The notes below the pieces were generated by a model. It ran no database searches. It saw only the letters and a program-made list of their open reading frames with translations, and was not told the DNA's origin. From a virus: a stretch of 25,389 nt of DNA. The stretch covers positions 1 to 25,389 of the IMG/VR virus record IMGVR_UViG_3300025096_000116. One strand, given 5' to 3'. The position numbers and the translations under genes are program-made. Position 1 is the first letter of the stretch; each line of letters starts with the position of its first letter. Shown here piece by piece: positions 24,001-25,389 of the stretch.

Positions 24001-25389
24001 ATTACGTTTGCAAATTCATATGATAGCTTTGATTACACTACTCAAATTTCTACCGTGGATTCAATAAGAAATACTGAGTTAATTGACGCTCGTCCTAGAG
24101 TTAATGATTATAGTGTCGCATCAGGTGGAAGATCTCCATTTGAATTTTATGGAAGAGTTTTTGATGATGGTCAAAATAGTGCAAAGAATGTATTAGCCAC
24201 TGATGAATCAATAACTGTAGGATATAGTTATTATCTTGGAAGATTGGATAGGATATATTTGAATGATAAGGGGGTTCTTAGTGTAATTTATGGAGAACCT
24301 GCGGATGATCCCACCTTACCTGATGTGATACCAGGAACTTTAAATATTGCTACTGTTGCTCTTCCAGCCTATTTGTATAGTGCTAGGAACGCAAGCGTAT
24401 CATTTATTAGCCATAAGAGATATCAGATGAATGATATTTCGAAGCTAGAACAAAGAATTAAGAATTTAGAATATTATACCGCACTTAATAGTTTAGAATC
24501 TACTACTTTAAATCAACATATAGTTGATGCAAATGGATTGAATAGATTTAAATCTGGAGTGATGGTTGATGATTTTACATCATTTGGACATCAAGATACT
24601 TCTATAGGTGTTAGGAATTCAATTGACGTTACTCGCAGAGTTTTAAGACCTGCTCATTTTACCACTCAAGTGAATATGGAAATTGGCAATGATAGTATTG
24701 TTGGTCTTGGAACTACAACAATTTCCAATCAAGATGCTAGATTTGTTAATGTAGTTGGAACTAATATTAAGGTCGAAGGTGATGTGGCTATGTTGAATTA
24801 TGGTGAGGTTTCTTGGTATAATCAAAAATTTGCTACTAGAAGTGAAAGTGTAACTCCTTTCCTTGTTAGGTATTGGGAAGGATCTATAGCACTTACTCCA
24901 ACTACTGATGTGTGGATTAATGTCAGAGAGATGGCTCTCAACAAGGTATTGATGGAAGGTTCTTTTGCTGGTGTTGCTGCAGCAATGCAAGCTGAGGTAA
25001 GGCCTGGTGCTGATGGCAAGAGAATTGGAGTAAGTCCTCCCATTTTCGGTTCGTGGGAAACAACCAGTGTTAATGTTAAGATGGATTTGACTGATAAGCA
25101 AGATCCAAAGAAGGTTACCGCTAAGAGGCCGGGAACTAGAGGTGAATTCTTAAATCTGCAGACGAAAGAGAATTTTATGGATTTTGTAACGCTCCGGCCG
25201 GAGAAATCGTGGAATAATCCCAATAGAGCTCAAGGTGAAGTTCCACCGGGATTCGAAGTAGAAGAAGACACTATTACCACTACAAACACTATTGGTGGTA
25301 GTACTAGTGTTACTTTGGGCCAACAAAGATCAGTTACTATTAATACAGTAAATGAAAAAATTGAAGAATCTTCTTTGGGTAGTAGGGTT
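21001..25389 (+). CDS. DUF4815-type virion structural protein, 3' end cut by window
   Basis: Large structural protein, open for 1463 codons to the window edge, so the true C-terminus is missing. The start MPQETNLNVAPYFDDFESE and the following FPVQARELNNLQSILQNQIE (31-50), GSHLFKEGSVVIPGQ and KISPGKAYVRGYEV (about 352-365) are typical of the DUF4815 proteins placed after gp8 in cyanomyoviruses. The middle is a long Gly/Ser/Thr-rich beta region. Near 1140-1175 (YQMNDISKLEQRIKNLEYYT and on) there is a short predicted coiled coil, suggesting an oligomeric stem. The last 150 residues are more charged. A role at the baseplate periphery or as a fibre attachment protein is inferred from position. Six bases separate it from gp8, and no strong Shine-Dalgarno is seen. 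Confidence 0.85.
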   Translation, partial: MPQETNLNVAPYFDDFESERNYYKVLFKPAFPVQARELNNLQSILQNQIEDVGSHLFKEGSVVIPGQVTYLSAYSAIQIESEFLGIPISLYRDQLVGKIIGGETSGVKARIINSITDSESDRGNYTLYLEYLESGTDGITSTFLDNEVLLTQDSISYATTFISSGEGFAKTLSLNANAVGSAFGLNEGIYFLRGYFVEVKDQILILDQYTNTPSYRIGLNVVETLVSSDIDPILNDNAAGFNNYTAPGADRLKIEATLAKKSRDDFNDQNFVQLADIQDGLIRDIKDSTKYNELGNELAKRTFDESGHYYVKELSTSCHESLNNGFGNRGIYEPGQTTQQGNTPSNDLFLYKISPGKAYVRGYEVKVHSPVFMDAVKPRTTNTLTNQQVNFGFGPSFKINNAYGAPKIGFNTTNTLSLRSQRVGYTTAPAGKEIGVARIYDSKLDTGTYVSMGGTLPATNQWDLSLFDVQTYSEFTLNEPVTLTVPTYIEGKSSGARGYLRHTVNVGTSITAYDIKGNFSLGERLEFNGIGNSSRTAIAYTSYNISDIQSVFGFSNYTGSGIGVGTYLGDLVPSSIEMVGIVSITPYNVANGQSQVSTNIVGLTTAFGSSGAWPGIVTVGNLVRFSQLGQNLPTLATVDEVNTTNIVISGVTTVPGVFSGTMPGIGVTVSNFEVVGTVMENQMGSGNAASNESLYSVFPKENIKSVDTSDTELVIRKSYTSVIANNSTSSISPEPNCVFLPFDEERYTVIGSDGTLESITRNQLVFEGGGTIRFDGLSRNDVEGATVITTQRQSTVTAKVKNNNIVKSLVIDKSNNAGSGIGSTTFQDGLTYGNYPFGTRVQDPMICLNVPDVIMIYGIFESSDTEDPSAPSMTTGSMSGSTATTNDLIVGDQIIGKLSKAKALYIGKINDSSISFIYQTNTLFESGEVVDFVDSGVAAIVTNIDTGDENILGDFKFSNGQKSSFYDYSRIIRKADASVPTNRLKIYYESASYNSSDTGDITFANSYDSFDYTTQISTVDSIRNTELIDARPRVNDYSVASGGRSPFEFYGRVFDDGQNSAKNVLATDESITVGYSYYLGRLDRIYLNDKGVLSVIYGEPADDPTLPDVIPGTLNIATVALPAYLYSARNASVSFISHKRYQMNDISKLEQRIKNLEYYTALNSLESTTLNQHIVDANGLNRFKSGVMVDDFTSFGHQDTSIGVRNSIDVTRRVLRPAHFTTQVNMEIGNDSIVGLGTTTISNQDARFVNVVGTNIKVEGDVAMLNYGEVSWYNQKFATRSESVTPFLVRYWEGSIALTPTTDVWINVREMALNKVLMEGSFAGVAAAMQAEVRPGADGKRIGVSPPIFGSWETTSVNVKMDLTDKQDPKKVTAKRPGTRGEFLNLQTKENFMDFVTLRPEKSWNNPNRAQGEVPPGFEVEEDTITTTNTIGGSTSVTLGQQRSVTINTVNEKIEESSLGSRV
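25192..25203. repeat. 12-base perfect palindrome CTCCGGCCGGAG
   Basis: A perfect inverted repeat, all but four of its bases G or C, inside the DUF4815 coding region, where it encodes part of TLRPEK. It is conspicuous in this AT-rich genome. It may be a by-product of codon choice for Leu-Arg-Pro-Glu; no function is evident. Confidence 0.6.

Noticed and set aside
24643-25223. Two overlapping antisense open frames of 152 and 133 codons
   Set aside because: They lie opposite the conserved DUF4815 gene in different frames, have no recognisable domain and no good start context; antisense shadows are common under long AT-rich genes.

Overview
The window is a segment of a large T4-like myovirus genome. 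The best fit is a marine cyanomyovirus infecting Synechococcus or Prochlorococcus. The reasons are the AT-rich composition, the gene order gp25 - gp6 - giant gp7-like protein - gp8 - DUF4815 protein, the cyanophage-style N-termini of gp8 and gp25, and T4-type late promoter motifs ahead of two structural genes. A T4-like phage of another AT-rich marine bacterium such as SAR11 cannot be excluded. Every gene lies on the + strand. There are no tRNA genes, CRISPR arrays, insertion sequences or host genes.

Left part (1-2450), accessory region. A near-perfect sigma70 promoter (95-123) drives two overlapping genes: a 181-residue putative PD-(D/E)XK endonuclease resembling Eco47II-type restriction enzymes (156-701) and a 215-residue homologue of the phage Mu Mom DNA-modification protein (673-1320). 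Together they look like a restriction-modification cassette in which Mom-type adenine modification replaces a methyltransferase. A second sigma70 promoter (1344-1372) precedes a GT-A glycosyltransferase-like gene (1418-2266). That gene overlaps a 48-residue basic protein gene (2266-2412), and a strong intrinsic terminator (2425-2450) closes the unit.

Right part (2451-25389), late structural region. After the terminator come a small unrecognised gene (2491-2667) and the baseplate wedge block: gp25 (2697-3098, GTG start), gp6 (3099-5003), a gp7-position protein of 4801 residues (5010-19415), gp8 (19441-20994), and a DUF4815 virion protein (from 21001) that runs off the right end. Late-promoter-like octamers (consensus TATAAATA) lie about 20 bases before the small gene, gp25 and gp8. 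Most structural genes lack a clear Shine-Dalgarno sequence, unlike the accessory genes.

The giant gp7-position protein is a mosaic of beta-rich modules. It has a conserved N-terminal wedge region, repeats with an HG..(x)GD...YYV pattern, a YHYH domain, a run of Cys/Tyr-Pro-Arg repeats, and a conserved C-terminal region. The two most interesting items are the nuclease-Mom pair and the repeat architecture of this 14.4-kb gene. No homology search was run; family assignments come from recognising motifs and gene order.
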